DNA of 36,492 nucleotides from Nitrososphaerota archaeon (GTDB lineage: Archaea > Thermoproteota > Nitrososphaeria > Nitrososphaerales > Gagatemarchaeaceae). Position 1 is the stretch's first letter. Each line of letters starts with the position of its first letter. Positions 15,148 through 23,022 of this stretch are shown here, piece after piece. The stretch covers positions 1-36,492 of the forward strand of contig JAPCJP010000016.1 in NCBI GenBank assembly GCA_027886885.1, given 5' to 3'. Under the pieces are notes generated by a model. The model ran no database searches. It saw only the letters and a program-made list of their open reading frames with translations, and was not told the DNA's origin. Both the position numbers and the translations under genes were made by a program.

Positions 15148-16667
15148 CGGACAATCCGTTCCCGGGCAAGCGAACCGGGTTTCACTCCTGCCTTGTTCGG
15201 CTCGACATTGATTCTCACGCGGAGACCCGTCGCCTCCTCAAGGTCCTTGGCGGTCTGGCCCAGGACCAGCATGGGGAACTCCTCCACAGACGGAGCCTGG
15301 ACGTCGATCTTCAGCAAGTCCTGGTCCAGATGGAACTTGACGTTCGACCTTGTGAGGCCGAGGACCTCGGTGAGCTGGACCACCGCGCTCATCCTCTCGA
15401 TGGACTCGCGCTCCACACCCTTCAGCACTGCTACGTAGTTGTCGAAGAACCATTCTGCCATCTTTGGCGCCTTGGCCCTTACCAGTGCGATGGCGGCGGC
15501 CAGCTGGTCGTCGTGCGCAAGCACGCTGTCTTGGCTGATTATAGAGTAGAATAGAGTCTCGGGCCGCGTGGACAGGTAGAGGTCCATGAAGCTGCGCGCG
15601 GTCTCTTGAAGAATGTTCTCCTCTCGGGGGCTGATTATCCCGCGAAATGCGAGGGCCCTAGCCACCTCAGCGTGAGGCCGGCGGAGCTCCCTCCAGGCAG
15701 ACAGGGAAGCGGTGGCTCTCCTCACCCCGAACTCGTCGACAGAGTAGGAGCGCGGGTCTCTGAGGAACTCCGATAGCACCCCGTCCCGGAGCCCGTGGGT
15801 GCTCACGACGACCTCATCGAGGTCCAGGCGACCCATCAACGTGCCGATGACTATCGAGCCGGCGGTAATGCTCTCCGCCCTATCTTTGCCGAAGGCTTCG
15901 ATTCGGGAGATCTTCTCAGGGCCCATCCGCCTCAAGAGTTTGTGTATCGACATTATCGACTTCCTTCGCAACCTGTAGTTGTGCACCTTGTTGAGCGGAT
16001 AGCCGCGCAACCACTGATCATACCTGGCGAGTGCCCGGAGCGTACCTCCCACCCCCATGAGCCGCGTGCCTTTCCGCAATCCTAGTTCCCGTCTCGAAGG
16101 GAGCAGTTCTGTCATCCGCCGTCTCATCCGGTTGTAATCTTTCTTGGAGAACCTGCCATCGTTCCCCGCGTAGAGTTCGGTCAACCTCAGTGCACCGAGG
16201 GGGAGGGACATTATCTCGCTCACCCGCGAACCCTCAGCGCGGGTCAGTTCGAGCGAGCCTCCACCGAGGTCGAAGAAGAGAACGTCAGGCAGTTCTACCG
16301 CCTTGGCGGCCCCGACGTAGGAGAAGAGCGCCTCTTCCTTCCCCGAAAGCACGCGGAAGCGCAGTCCCGTAGCTGCTTCGGCCTCCCTTACGAACTCGGA
16401 ACCGTTGCCAGCCTCTCTGACGGCGGAGGTGGCGATGGCTAGTATTCTATCCACCTTCGAGAGCCTGTTGACCTCGTTGAAGAGCTTGAGGACTCGTATC
16501 GTCCTGTCCATGGGTTCGCTTCCCAGAAAGCCAGTTCGATTGAGGCCTTCTCCGATTCGGGTCAACTCGCCACGCTGGTCGTAGGCCCTGAACGAGCCGT
16601 CCGGCCTCACCTCGTAGCTCACCATCTTCAGGGAGTTGTAGCCGAGGTCGATGACGGAGGCCCTCAT
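15144..16667 (-). CDS. ppx: Exopolyphosphatase / GppA family phosphatase
   Basis: An actin-like ASKHA phosphatase of 507 residues that removes terminal phosphates from polyphosphate or acts on pppGpp. It has the N-terminal phosphate loop V-I-D-L-G-Y-N-S (usual form DxGSNS), the region A-T-S-A-V-R-E-A, the second phosphate loop F-F-D-L-G-G-G-S-L-E-L, and the adenosine-like motif M-G-V-G-G-T. The C-terminal third is the HD-like helical domain of long Ppx enzymes, followed by about 70 further residues. The frame continues to an ATG at 16766, but a TATA-like box (16690-16700) lies inside that stretch, centred 27 nt before the ATG at 16667. So I start there, which also matches where family members begin. 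It is the head of the coupled part of the cluster. Confidence 0.9.
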   Translation of the reverse strand: MRASVIDLGYNSLKMVSYEVRPDGSFRAYDQRGELTRIGEGLNRTGFLGSEPMDRTIRVLKLFNEVNRLSKVDRILAIATSAVREAGNGSEFVREAEAATGLRFRVLSGKEEALFSYVGAAKAVELPDVLFFDLGGGSLELTRAEGSRVSEIMSLPLGALRLTELYAGNDGRFSKKDYNRMRRRMTELLPSRRELGLRKGTRLMGVGGTLRALARYDQWLRGYPLNKVHNYRLRRKSIMSIHKLLRRMGPEKISRIEAFGKDRAESITAGSIVIGTLMGRLDLDEVVVSTHGLRDGVLSEFLRDPRSYSVDEFGVRRATASLSAWRELRRPHAEVARALAFRGIISPREENILQETARSFMDLYLSTRPETLFYSIISQDSVLAHDDQLAAAIALVRAKAPKMAEWFFDNYVAVLKGVERESIERMSAVVQLTEVLGLTRSNVKFHLDQDLLKIDVQAPSVEEFPMLVLGQTAKDLEEATGLRVRINVEPNKAGVKPGSLARERIVR

Positions 16668-16689
16668 CGCTTCGCTCAAGCGCGGATGT

Positions 16690-16700
16690 CCTATTATATT
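16690..16700 (-). promoter_or_regulatory. TATA-like box for ppx
   Basis: AATATAATAG on the minus strand is centred about 27 nt before the ATG at 16667, in the 59-nt gap after sixA. It suggests that ppx and the kinase and CHAD genes can be transcribed without sixA. Confidence 0.55.
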
Positions 16701-16726
16701 GTGGGTTGCTCCTTGGCCGTGAGAGG

Positions 16727-17224
16727 CTAGGAAAGTTTCTTGATCTGTCGAGGCGTTAGCAGCCATTTTAGTTCTCCCGATGCCTTGGGCGTGAGCGAGT
16801 CGATGGTCACCTTGGCCATTCCGGCCTTCTTCAACGAAATCCGCCCCCGAGGATTGCCGGAGATCAGGTCCGAGAGCAGCATGCTGAGATAGGGCTCGTG
16901 GCCCACGATGAGGACCGAAGAGTCCTCCCTCAGTTTGGAGAGGCGCTTGAAGAGCTGCAACCTCTCGCCCTCGGGCTTGAGCTCGTCCCAGGACTCCAGG
17001 TCCTTGGACTTGTTGAGCTCTTTGGCGACTATCTGAGCTGTCTCGAGCGACCTTGTCAGCGGGCTCGTGACGATATGATGGACCTCGACGTTCAGCTGCT
17101 TGAGGGATTTTGCAATCTCTTCGACCTCCCTCCTGCCCTCCACCGTGAGGGCCCTCTCCGAGTCCTGGCTGGCCATCGGGATACGGGTGCCTGCCTCACC
17201 GTGCCTAAGTATGATTAACTCCAA
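16727..17224 (-). CDS. sixA: SixA-like histidine phosphatase
   Basis: This 165-residue branch-2-type histidine phosphatase has the L-R-H-G-E-A active site (His8, Arg7), a second arginine in T-S-P-L-T-R-S-L-E-T-A and His109 in L-I-V-G-H-E-P-Y. The length matches SixA, which in bacteria removes phosphate from phosphohistidine on phosphotransfer proteins. In archaea SixA homologs often sit beside ppx and CHAD genes, so a substrate linked to polyphosphate or phosphohistidine is plausible here. The start is a TTG (no ATG fits before the MELIILRHG start). No strong TATA box is seen close by. It is the first gene of the minus-strand cluster and is divergent from the TRAM gene. Confidence 0.88.
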   Translation of the reverse strand: MELIILRHGEAGTRIPMASQDSERALTVEGRREVEEIAKSLKQLNVEVHHIVTSPLTRSLETAQIVAKELNKSKDLESWDELKPEGERLQLFKRLSKLREDSSVLIVGHEPYLSMLLSDLISGNPRGRISLKKAGMAKVTIDSLTPKASGELKWLLTPRQIKKLS

Positions 17225-17461
17225 CTAGGACACCAACAACTAGGAACGGCGGGCTTCGTGGAGGCCGTTACATAATCGTTGGCAAGGTAAAGACATGGAG
17301 ATATATTGTCCTGTATTGCCTGATGTATCACAAAGACCACCCCCGGCTTGCCGATCGGACTCAAGGCGTCCAGTCGATTCGGTGAATTGTGAATAACGCT
17401 TAATTATCTCGGAGGCAACAAGTTGGTTACCGACTGGAACACCGGTAGGATGTGAAAAAGG
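17225..17461. other. Divergent intergenic region with weak promoter signals
   Basis: Between sixA and the TRAM gene, 237 bases contain a TATA-like GCTTAATTATC (17398-17408) that could serve the TRAM gene with a leader of about 34 nt. A weak CATAATC (17271-17277) faces sixA. Short open frames on both strands look random. I see no RNA gene. Confidence 0.4.
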
Positions 17462-17782
17462 ATGAGTTTCGGACAATCAGACGGACACAACAGTAGTGGA
17501 TTCGGCGGCGGAGGGTCCTCCAAGCCAAAGCCAGTGGAGGTTGGAAAGGAGTACGATGTTACCGTTTCCGACGTCAGCAGGCGAGGCGATGGAATAGCGA
17601 AGATAGACGGCTTCGTGATCTTCGTCGCAGGGGCGAAGCAGGGCCAACATGCAAGGGTCAAGGTGACCCAGGTCTCGAACAGGTTCGCGAGCGCGCAGCT
17701 CGTCGACGGCTCGACGCCCATGGGCACCACGGACGACATGTCCTCCGAGGAAGGGTCCATGGACGAGCCGGCGGAGGGGTAG
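17462..17782 (+). CDS. TRAM-domain RNA-binding protein
   Basis: It has 106 residues. After a Gly/Ser-rich N-terminal tail (residues 1-23) comes a single TRAM domain (about 25-83): V-E-V-G-K-E-Y-D-V-T-V-S-D-V-S-R-R-G-D-G-I-A, I-D-G-F-V-I-F-V-A-G-A, then V-K-V-T-Q-V. The C-terminal tail is acidic with Ser and Met. Stand-alone TRAM proteins are small beta-barrel RNA-binding proteins. In methanogens and thaumarchaeotes they act like cold-shock RNA chaperones. The gene stands alone and is followed by a hairpin and T-run at 17806-17839. The Gly-rich tail in front of the domain is typical of proteins that bind RNA loosely. Confidence 0.88.
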   Translation: MSFGQSDGHNSSGFGGGGSSKPKPVEVGKEYDVTVSDVSRRGDGIAKIDGFVIFVAGAKQGQHARVKVTQVSNRFASAQLVDGSTPMGTTDDMSSEEGSMDEPAEG

Positions 17783-17805
17783 GTTTCTCCGCCACTGGGT
17801 GAACG

Positions 17806-17839
17806 GGTTGGCCCTCCGAGGGCAACCGCTCACTTTTTT
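17806..17839 (+). terminator. Hairpin plus T-run after the TRAM gene
   Basis: GGTTG-G-CCCT (17806-17815) pairs with AGGGCAACC (17819-17827) around a CCG loop with one bulged G. A run of six T (17834-17839) follows. Confidence 0.6.
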
Positions 17840-17906
17840 GAGAGGTTGTTTTGCGCCAACTGACGCCTAAAGATTTGATCGAGATATTCACCGATGGGCT
17901 CTGCGA

Positions 17907-18437
17907 GTGGGTGCTTTTATCAGCCCACAGATTGAAACTCCATTGCTGACTGAGTGCGACAAAGCCTGGATGGCGGGGTTCTTGGATGGTGAGGGGCACC
18001 TTAACATTACCAGGCAGGTTAGAAAGCAAAGGCCATCCCCGGCTTATCGACCCTATGTTACGGTCACCAACACCAAACGAGAGGTTCTATTAGGGTTCCT
18101 GAACGAATATGGGGGAGCAATCTACACGCACTACGAGGGGCGTGCGGATAAGACGGGGACAAAATGGTCTGACGCATACACATGGTATTGCCCCATTTCA
18201 TCGACAAAGAGACTCCTTCTTGACACATTGAATTACTTCAGGCTCAAAAGAAGGCAAGCAGACCTGATACTCCAGTTCTTGGGAAAGAGGCGTTCTTTCG
18301 CGAGGAGGGGGCGAAATGGTAGGTTCGGTTCAGCGCCCTTATCAGCGGAAGAAATCGCCTTTCGGGAACGCCTGCGTATGCAGATCCACGAGCTCAACAG
18401 CAAAGGCTATGATGCTCGTCACGCCCCCAAGAAATAG
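17907..18437 (+). CDS. Free-standing LAGLIDADG endonuclease-like protein
   Basis: A 176-residue protein with one LAGLIDADG motif at residues 23-32 (AGFLDGEGHL; the acidic residue that binds metal is present). This is followed by T-R-Q-V and a strand-rich core (Y-V-T-V-T-N-T, G-G-A-I-Y-T-H-Y), and a second helix pair with R-L-L-L-D-T-L. One motif implies a homodimer. It lies between TRAM and RNase HI in the same direction. No intron or intein boundary is visible: neither neighbour is interrupted, and no rRNA or tRNA half flanks it. Codon use is more AT-rich than around it, which suggests transfer. It may be a homing endonuclease that has lost its host intron, or a domesticated regulator. Start is a GTG, with a weak TATA-like CCTAAAGAT at 17866-17874. 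Confidence 0.8.
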   Translation: MGAFISPQIETPLLTECDKAWMAGFLDGEGHLNITRQVRKQRPSPAYRPYVTVTNTKREVLLGFLNEYGGAIYTHYEGRADKTGTKWSDAYTWYCPISSTKRLLLDTLNYFRLKRRQADLILQFLGKRRSFARRGRNGRFGSAPLSAEEIAFRERLRMQIHELNSKGYDARHAPKK

Positions 18438-18518
18438 CGAGGCGACCAAACTGGTCCGGTCCGGATTTGCCATCACAACCTAAATAGCGGCGCGAGGTCA
18501 GTTCAGAGTTCCCAAGGG

Positions 18519-18983
18519 TTGCAGCGATTTATCCAATTGAGCGTTACTTTGGTCTACGTTGATGGTCTCGCAGAGCCGAACCCTGGGATAGGGACCTACG
18601 GTTACGCCATCTACCGCGACGGGAGGGTCGTGAAGACCGGTCACGGGTTCGACGGCGACCCCGTGAGCAACAACCACGCCGAGTACGCGGGGCTCGTCGA
18701 AGCTCTCAAGTCCGTGATGAGGTTCCGCGAAGAAGAGATTGTGGTCAAGTCTGACTCGAAGATGATGGTGAACCAGATGGCTGGCGAATGGAAGGTGAGC
18801 AAGAAGGCCTTCAGGAACCCTGGCGAAGCGTCCTACGTCCCGATGTACCTCGAAGCGAAGAAGGTCGCGGAGAGCTTCAGCCGTCTGCGCTTCGAGTGGA
18901 TCCCCCGGGAGAGAAACGGCGAGGCGGACGAGCTGTCGCGCGTCGCATACAGGGAGCAGCTACAGAAGTGGAGCCGAAGATGA
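18519..18983 (+). CDS. rnhA: Ribonuclease HI-family protein
   Basis: It should cleave the RNA strand of RNA-DNA hybrids. It has the type-I RNase H motifs: VDGLAEPNPGIGTYGYAI (first Asp), the glutamate in N-N-H-A-E-Y-A-G-L, V-V-K-S-D-S-K (second Asp) and N-G-E-A-D-E-L-S-R (last Asp). At 154 residues it matches the short archaeal/bacterial form with no hybrid-binding domain. The TTG at 18519 lies 36 nt after a TATA-like CCTAAATAG (18479-18487). A second TTG at 18537 is possible. The stop overlaps the ABC ATPase start (ATGA), so the two are coupled even though their functions seem unrelated. Confidence 0.88.
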   Translation: MQRFIQLSVTLVYVDGLAEPNPGIGTYGYAIYRDGRVVKTGHGFDGDPVSNNHAEYAGLVEALKSVMRFREEEIVVKSDSKMMVNQMAGEWKVSKKAFRNPGEASYVPMYLEAKKVAESFSRLRFEWIPRERNGEADELSRVAYREQLQKWSRR

Positions 18984-19900
18984 GCGCGACCGCTGGCGAG
19001 CTACGCTGCGAAGGCCTCGGCAAGGTCTACCCCAACGGGAAGAAGGCGCTCGGGTCCGTGAGTTTCTCAATCCCCACTAACGGAATCTTCGCCCTTATCG
19101 GGAGAAACGGCGCTGGGAAAACCACGCTCACACGGATCCTCTCGACCATACTAGAGCCGAGCTACGGGAAGGCCACCATAGATGGGCTCGACGTGATGGC
19201 AGACGCGACTAGGCTACGCGAAAGGATGGCAGTGGTCCCGCAGGAGGGCAGGACCATATCATGGACAACGCCGACGCAGATGATCGGCTCCTACCTTATG
19301 TGGCGGGGGTTGGGATACGAGGAGTCGAGGGCCAAGGCTCGGGAGGCCATCGCCCAGGTAGGGCTTGAAAAACACGCAGACAAGCTGAACAGCACGCTCT
19401 CGGGCGGCATGAAGAGGAAGGTCCTCGTGGCCATGGTCATCGCCTCGGACGCAGAGCTGGTCTTCCTAGACGAACCCAGCACGGGGCTGGACCCCATATC
19501 ACGACAGGAACTCTGGAACATCTTGACGGAGCTCGGGAAGAAGCGCTTTCTCTTTCTGACGACCCACTACCTCGAGGAGGCGGAACAGATAGCAGACCGG
19601 ATCGGCATCCTAAACGGCGGCAACCTGGTGGCCCTGGGGACCCTGCCTGAACTTAGGAGCAAGCTCCAGTACACCTACAGCCTCAAGGCCCCAAGAGGCA
19701 CGGCACTCCCCACAATCCAAGGAGAGAGCGTGACTAGGAGAGATGGCCAGGTGCAGATAATGACCACCGAGGACGAGGCCCTCGCCATCTCCAAGGGCCT
19801 GATCGAGAGGAAGACTCAGTTCTCGGTCAACCCCGTGACGCTGGATGACATATTCCACTACCTGGTGGCACAGAACGAGAGCGCTGGGGGGCGAACCTAG
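18980..19900 (+). CDS. ABC transporter ATP-binding protein (ABC-2 exporter type)
   Basis: The nucleotide-binding domain has Walker A G-R-N-G-A-G-K-T-T-L (41-50), a Q-loop near V-V-P-Q-E-G-R, the signature L-S-G-G-M, Walker B L-V-F-L-D-E-P with T-G-L-D, and the switch His in T-T-H-Y. A C-terminal extension of about 80 residues follows, as in drug and lipid exporters of the DrrA/CcmA kind. I start at ATG 18980 (306 residues), whose A-T-G-A overlaps the RNase HI stop. The longer open frame upstream runs through rnhA out of frame. Together with the next gene it forms an exporter of unknown substrate. Confidence 0.9.
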   Translation: MSATAGELRCEGLGKVYPNGKKALGSVSFSIPTNGIFALIGRNGAGKTTLTRILSTILEPSYGKATIDGLDVMADATRLRERMAVVPQEGRTISWTTPTQMIGSYLMWRGLGYEESRAKAREAIAQVGLEKHADKLNSTLSGGMKRKVLVAMVIASDAELVFLDEPSTGLDPISRQELWNILTELGKKRFLFLTTHYLEEAEQIADRIGILNGGNLVALGTLPELRSKLQYTYSLKAPRGTALPTIQGESVTRRDGQVQIMTTEDEALAISKGLIERKTQFSVNPVTLDDIFHYLVAQNESAGGRT

Positions 19901-20640
19901 TGGGCCGGGTCGCGAACCAGCTGCTCGCGTCGATACTCGTCAATTCCATCTACGAGATGAAGAACTACCCCGTGGTCCTGGTCAACACGGTCCTCTCACC
20001 GCTATCGTTCCTGATCCTGATATTCTTCGTGAGCGATGGGAAGCTGCTGGGCGACGCCATCGAGGGAGGGCTGATCATGACGATGTTCTCGAGCGGCACA
20101 AGTCTCCAGTCGGACCTCTCACACTACAAGAACGACTTCAAGCTCCAGGACATCGTGGTCGGTTCCCCTACCATCCCGGGCGTGTACGTCGCGGGAATGG
20201 CTATCTCCGAGCTGCTGTATTCCTCGCCGGCCATAGCCATCCTGATTGTGTTGTTCGGCCTTTTCGTGCATGCCACGCCCCTGCAGGTCCTCGGCATTGC
20301 CGCGGTAATGGTACTGATGTTCCTCACCTCGGTCTCTCTGGGCTTCGCTCTGGCAAGCATATCGGCTGACATCGTGCAGAGTTACGCGTACACCCGTCTT
20401 CTTTCCACGGTGTTCTCCACGCTGCCTCCGGTCTACTATCCCATCACGCTGATTCCCCTACCGTTCCGATACCTCGCCTATCTCTCCCCGACGACCTATG
20501 CGTCCGAGATCGCGCAGAACCTTGCAGGCCTACTCCAGCTCTCCAGCACGATGTTCGCCATAGACTGGGTGATACTCCTGGGCCTTTCTGCGGTCTTCCT
20601 CTGGATAGGAGTCAGGCACGCCCGATGGCGCGAAAAGTGA
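19900..20640 (+). CDS. ABC-2 type permease
   Basis: It has 246 residues and about six hydrophobic segments (for example LVNTVLSPLSFLILIFFVS and AIAILIVLFGLFV). A conserved-looking loop, T-T-Y-A-S-E-I-A-Q-N, precedes the last helix, as in ABC-2 permeases. It is the membrane half of the exporter with the preceding ATPase. The GTG start overlaps the ATPase stop by a base, a sign of tight coupling. The stop at 20640 is 9 nt from the convergent flavoprotein's stop. Confidence 0.85.
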   Translation: MGRVANQLLASILVNSIYEMKNYPVVLVNTVLSPLSFLILIFFVSDGKLLGDAIEGGLIMTMFSSGTSLQSDLSHYKNDFKLQDIVVGSPTIPGVYVAGMAISELLYSSPAIAILIVLFGLFVHATPLQVLGIAAVMVLMFLTSVSLGFALASISADIVQSYAYTRLLSTVFSTLPPVYYPITLIPLPFRYLAYLSPTTYASEIAQNLAGLLQLSSTMFAIDWVILLGLSAVFLWIGVRHARWREK

Positions 20641-20648
20641 GCTTCTGG

Positions 20649-21980
20649 TCAGAGCAGCCAATCTTCCCGTTCCACGTCGCGTTTCCTGAATCCAAGCTTT
20701 GAAGCGCGGTAGGTCGCACCCCCGAAGAGCTCCACCTCTGTCTCCTCTCCGTTCCTGTAGACCGCGTCGACGACCCTGCCGAGAGAGTCTCCCTTCATCA
20801 CGCCGCTCCCGCTGTCGCCCCCCACGACCACCAACCCGTCTCCTTCGAAGACGTAGGGAAGGTTGTCGACGGTATTGTACGAGTACAGTCCTGACCACAT
20901 CCTGCTCGGTCCCGCCCCCGCGAAGTCCGGGAGGTAAGCCCTGAGGACCGGATGGATGCTCATCTCGTAGTAGGCGCGTTCCGGCGGGTAGTTGGCGTCG
21001 ATGTCCTCTTCGGGGTAGGCCAAGAACTGCCTATTGACCTCGTCCTCTCCACCGACCCAGAACTCGGCCTGTTCGGACATCGGCTTGACTATCACCCCTC
21101 CCTTTGGCAGGATCAAGAATGGGATTGTGCCGGACGGGTTGAACCCCTTGGTGTGCAGGAGCCGCGCGAGCGCGCTCCCGCTCTGAGCCGGCACCGTGAA
21201 GAGCTGGCGCATCTTCGACTTGGCATGGCCGTCGATCCCGGTCGGGTCCAGGAGCTCGTTGGTCCAGGCGCCAGCCGCGACCACCGTGGTCGCGGCGCGA
21301 ATCTCTCCGCCGTCGGACAGGCGGACGCCTGCCACCCGCGAATCCTGCCAAAGGAAGGGCTCCCCTTCCAGCCCGGTCGGGACCGTGGCATCTACGATGA
21401 GACTCTTCGCGTCCGCTCCAAAAATCAGGTCGCCCCCTAGGTCGAGGAAGCGCTCTTTGTAGAACCTTGCGAGTTTCTCGGGGGCGAGCCTCCCGCACTT
21501 GGGTCCGAAGTAGGCTCCGGCCACGTCTTCGAGGTTCATCAGCCTGGACTCCTCTTTCTCAGCTTGATTTAACGCGAGCCCGGGGATCATCTCGCCGAGG
21601 TCCCTGGCGCCATAACGGACCACCTGGACACCGTTCTCCTCCATGCTATCGACGTGATGACTGGAGGTTGAGAGCTGTCTCTCGCTCATCAGCCACAGGT
21701 AGCCGATGGGGTCCACCCCGATGTCGACTTTCATATCTCGCTGAACGTGGGTGTAGAAGTCTATTGTGGCGTTAGCCAGCTCTCGGTTGTCCCCCGAAGT
21801 GAACATGTTCCGGAACATTGCGTTGCTCCGCCCCGTGTTCCCCTGGGCCACGTCCGCGAAGCGGTCGATGGCGAGGACCCTCTTCCCGGGGCTGTTCTTC
21901 TTGATGTGGTATGCCGAGGCCAGTCCGAAGATGCCCGTTCCCACGATGAGTACGTCGCAATTCTTGACGCTGGTCGCCAG
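20649..21980 (-). CDS. DAO-type FAD-dependent oxidoreductase
   Basis: The Rossmann fold begins V-L-I-V-G-T-G-I-F-G-L-A-S-A-Y (Gly14-x-Gly-x-x-Gly19 counted from 21980). The FAD-domain end signature is V-V-G-G-D-S-G-S-G. These place it with glycine/sarcosine oxidase, glycerol-3-phosphate and D-amino acid dehydrogenases, but the substrate is unknown. A plain start-codon search gives GTG inside the Rossmann motif, which would remove its first strand. The upstream in-frame stop near 22013 leaves only a CTG (21980) as a possible start, preceded by a TATA-like GATTCATAAAG (22009-22019) at 33 nt. The gene overlaps the EamA frame by over 200 nt. A frameshift in one of the two is the other explanation. 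Confidence 0.85.
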   Translation of the reverse strand: MATSVKNCDVLIVGTGIFGLASAYHIKKNSPGKRVLAIDRFADVAQGNTGRSNAMFRNMFTSGDNRELANATIDFYTHVQRDMKVDIGVDPIGYLWLMSERQLSTSSHHVDSMEENGVQVVRYGARDLGEMIPGLALNQAEKEESRLMNLEDVAGAYFGPKCGRLAPEKLARFYKERFLDLGGDLIFGADAKSLIVDATVPTGLEGEPFLWQDSRVAGVRLSDGGEIRAATTVVAAGAWTNELLDPTGIDGHAKSKMRQLFTVPAQSGSALARLLHTKGFNPSGTIPFLILPKGGVIVKPMSEQAEFWVGGEDEVNRQFLAYPEEDIDANYPPERAYYEMSIHPVLRAYLPDFAGAGPSRMWSGLYSYNTVDNLPYVFEGDGLVVVGGDSGSGVMKGDSLGRVVDAVYRNGEETEVELFGGATYRASKLGFRKRDVEREDWLL

Positions 21981-22903
21981 GTCTGGTCGATGGATCGGGC
22001 GGTTCCCGCTTTATGAATCATGCTGCGCGGGGAGATCAGCGAGGCCGGCGGCGTGGAAGTAGAGGAGGAGGCCTTCTCCCCGCGATGGGCTAGGATATTG
22101 GAGGTGTAGATGCCGATGAAGATGAGGGCGACCCCTGCGAGGGTCAGCCAGTTTGGGACCACGCCGGTCGTGATGACGTCGTAGGCCATGGTTATCACCG
22201 GGGTGACGAAGATGATCACCGTCAACCTCGTCACCCTCTCGAGCTTGAGGAGCCGGCCCCACAGGTAGAGTGAGACGACGCTCGCGGCTAGCACCAGGTA
22301 ACCGACGTCGAACCCGAGGTTGTAGGAGGGTTGGAACCTGAAGTCGAAGACGGCGAGTAGGCCCCAGAGCGGGGTGGCCACGAGGAACCCTGTCGTCAGC
22401 GTTACAAGCGGGTCCTGGAAGGAAAGTCGTTTCATGTAGACCGAGAAGACAGCCCAAAGGACCGCTCCGCAAAGAGCCAGGGATATGCCGAGGGCGTCGA
22501 ACTCGCCCTTCAGCAGTGGTATGTTGAAGAGTATGACCCCTGCGAACCCGACCATGCCTCCGTAGGCTTCGATACGGGAGGACCTCTCACCCAGCATGTA
22601 CACGGAGAGGGGTATGGCAAAGAGCGGCATTGTGAAGGAAAGGATGGCTGATTGCGCCGACGAGATGTAGGTCAAGCCGTAGAGCCAGCACACCCCGCTC
22701 GCCCAGAAGAAGACGGAGAACATGAGCGTCTGCTTCGTCAGCGCCAGCTTTCCTTTGGTGAGGACGAGGAGGACCGCGAGGGTAATGGCGCAGACCACCA
22801 CCTCCAACCCTGCGGGAGTCGAGTAGCCCAGAGCATCCTTGGCCACGACGTATTGGAAGGCTAGAATCAACACGTAGGGGACAAGATAACGGCCAGGAGC
22901 CAC
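21761..22903 (-). CDS. EamA-family transporter with out-of-frame C-terminal extension
   Basis: The first 276 residues form the ten-helix EamA/DMT transporter (two five-helix repeats). It has hydrophobic segments throughout, the re-entry P-L-F-A-I-P-L-S-V-Y-M-L-G-E-R-S in the first repeat, and the matching block near V-I-I-F-V-T-P-V in the second. Such carriers export or take up small metabolites, drugs or amino acids. After about residue 276 (A-H-R-G-E-K) the frame turns into Ser/Thr/Arg-rich sequence that is only the flavoprotein gene read in another frame, so the natural stop has probably been lost by a frameshift. The GTG start (22903) is 27 nt from a TATA-like CATAATTGA (22926-22934), which supports a leaderless start. 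Confidence 0.8.
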   Translation of the reverse strand: MAPGRYLVPYVLILAFQYVVAKDALGYSTPAGLEVVVCAITLAVLLVLTKGKLALTKQTLMFSVFFWASGVCWLYGLTYISSAQSAILSFTMPLFAIPLSVYMLGERSSRIEAYGGMVGFAGVILFNIPLLKGEFDALGISLALCGAVLWAVFSVYMKRLSFQDPLVTLTTGFLVATPLWGLLAVFDFRFQPSYNLGFDVGYLVLAASVVSLYLWGRLLKLERVTRLTVIIFVTPVITMAYDVITTGVVPNWLTLAGVALIFIGIYTSNILAHRGEKASSSTSTPPASLISPRSMIHKAGTARSIDQTWRPASRIATYSSWERASSDWPRHTTSRRTAPGRGSSPSTASRTWPRGTRGGATQCSGTCSLRGTTESWLTPQ

Positions 22904-23022
22904 GGACCGCGCTCCCTTTTCGAGACATAATTGAATGTTCGTCGATTCGCGAGGGCTTCTTCCTGCGCGGGACCATCGGACACGTCCCGTGGGGGCCGTG
23001 GGACGCGGGAGAGATGACTGCC

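Noticed and set aside
15144-16766. The first 33 residues of the longest ppx frame
   Set aside because: A TATA-like box lies within them and family members begin at the Met at 16667.
17240-17476. A minus-strand 78-codon frame in the sixA/TRAM gap
   Set aside because: It overlaps the TRAM start and has no protein-like features.
17907-17944. A CRISPR-repeat-like stretch (GTGGG...CCCAC followed by GATTGAAAC)
   Set aside because: It occurs once, lies inside the endonuclease start region, and there is no second repeat or spacer.
18788-18979. N-terminal extension of the ABC ATPase frame
   Set aside because: It reads through RNase HI in another frame; the ATG at 18980 is the natural start.
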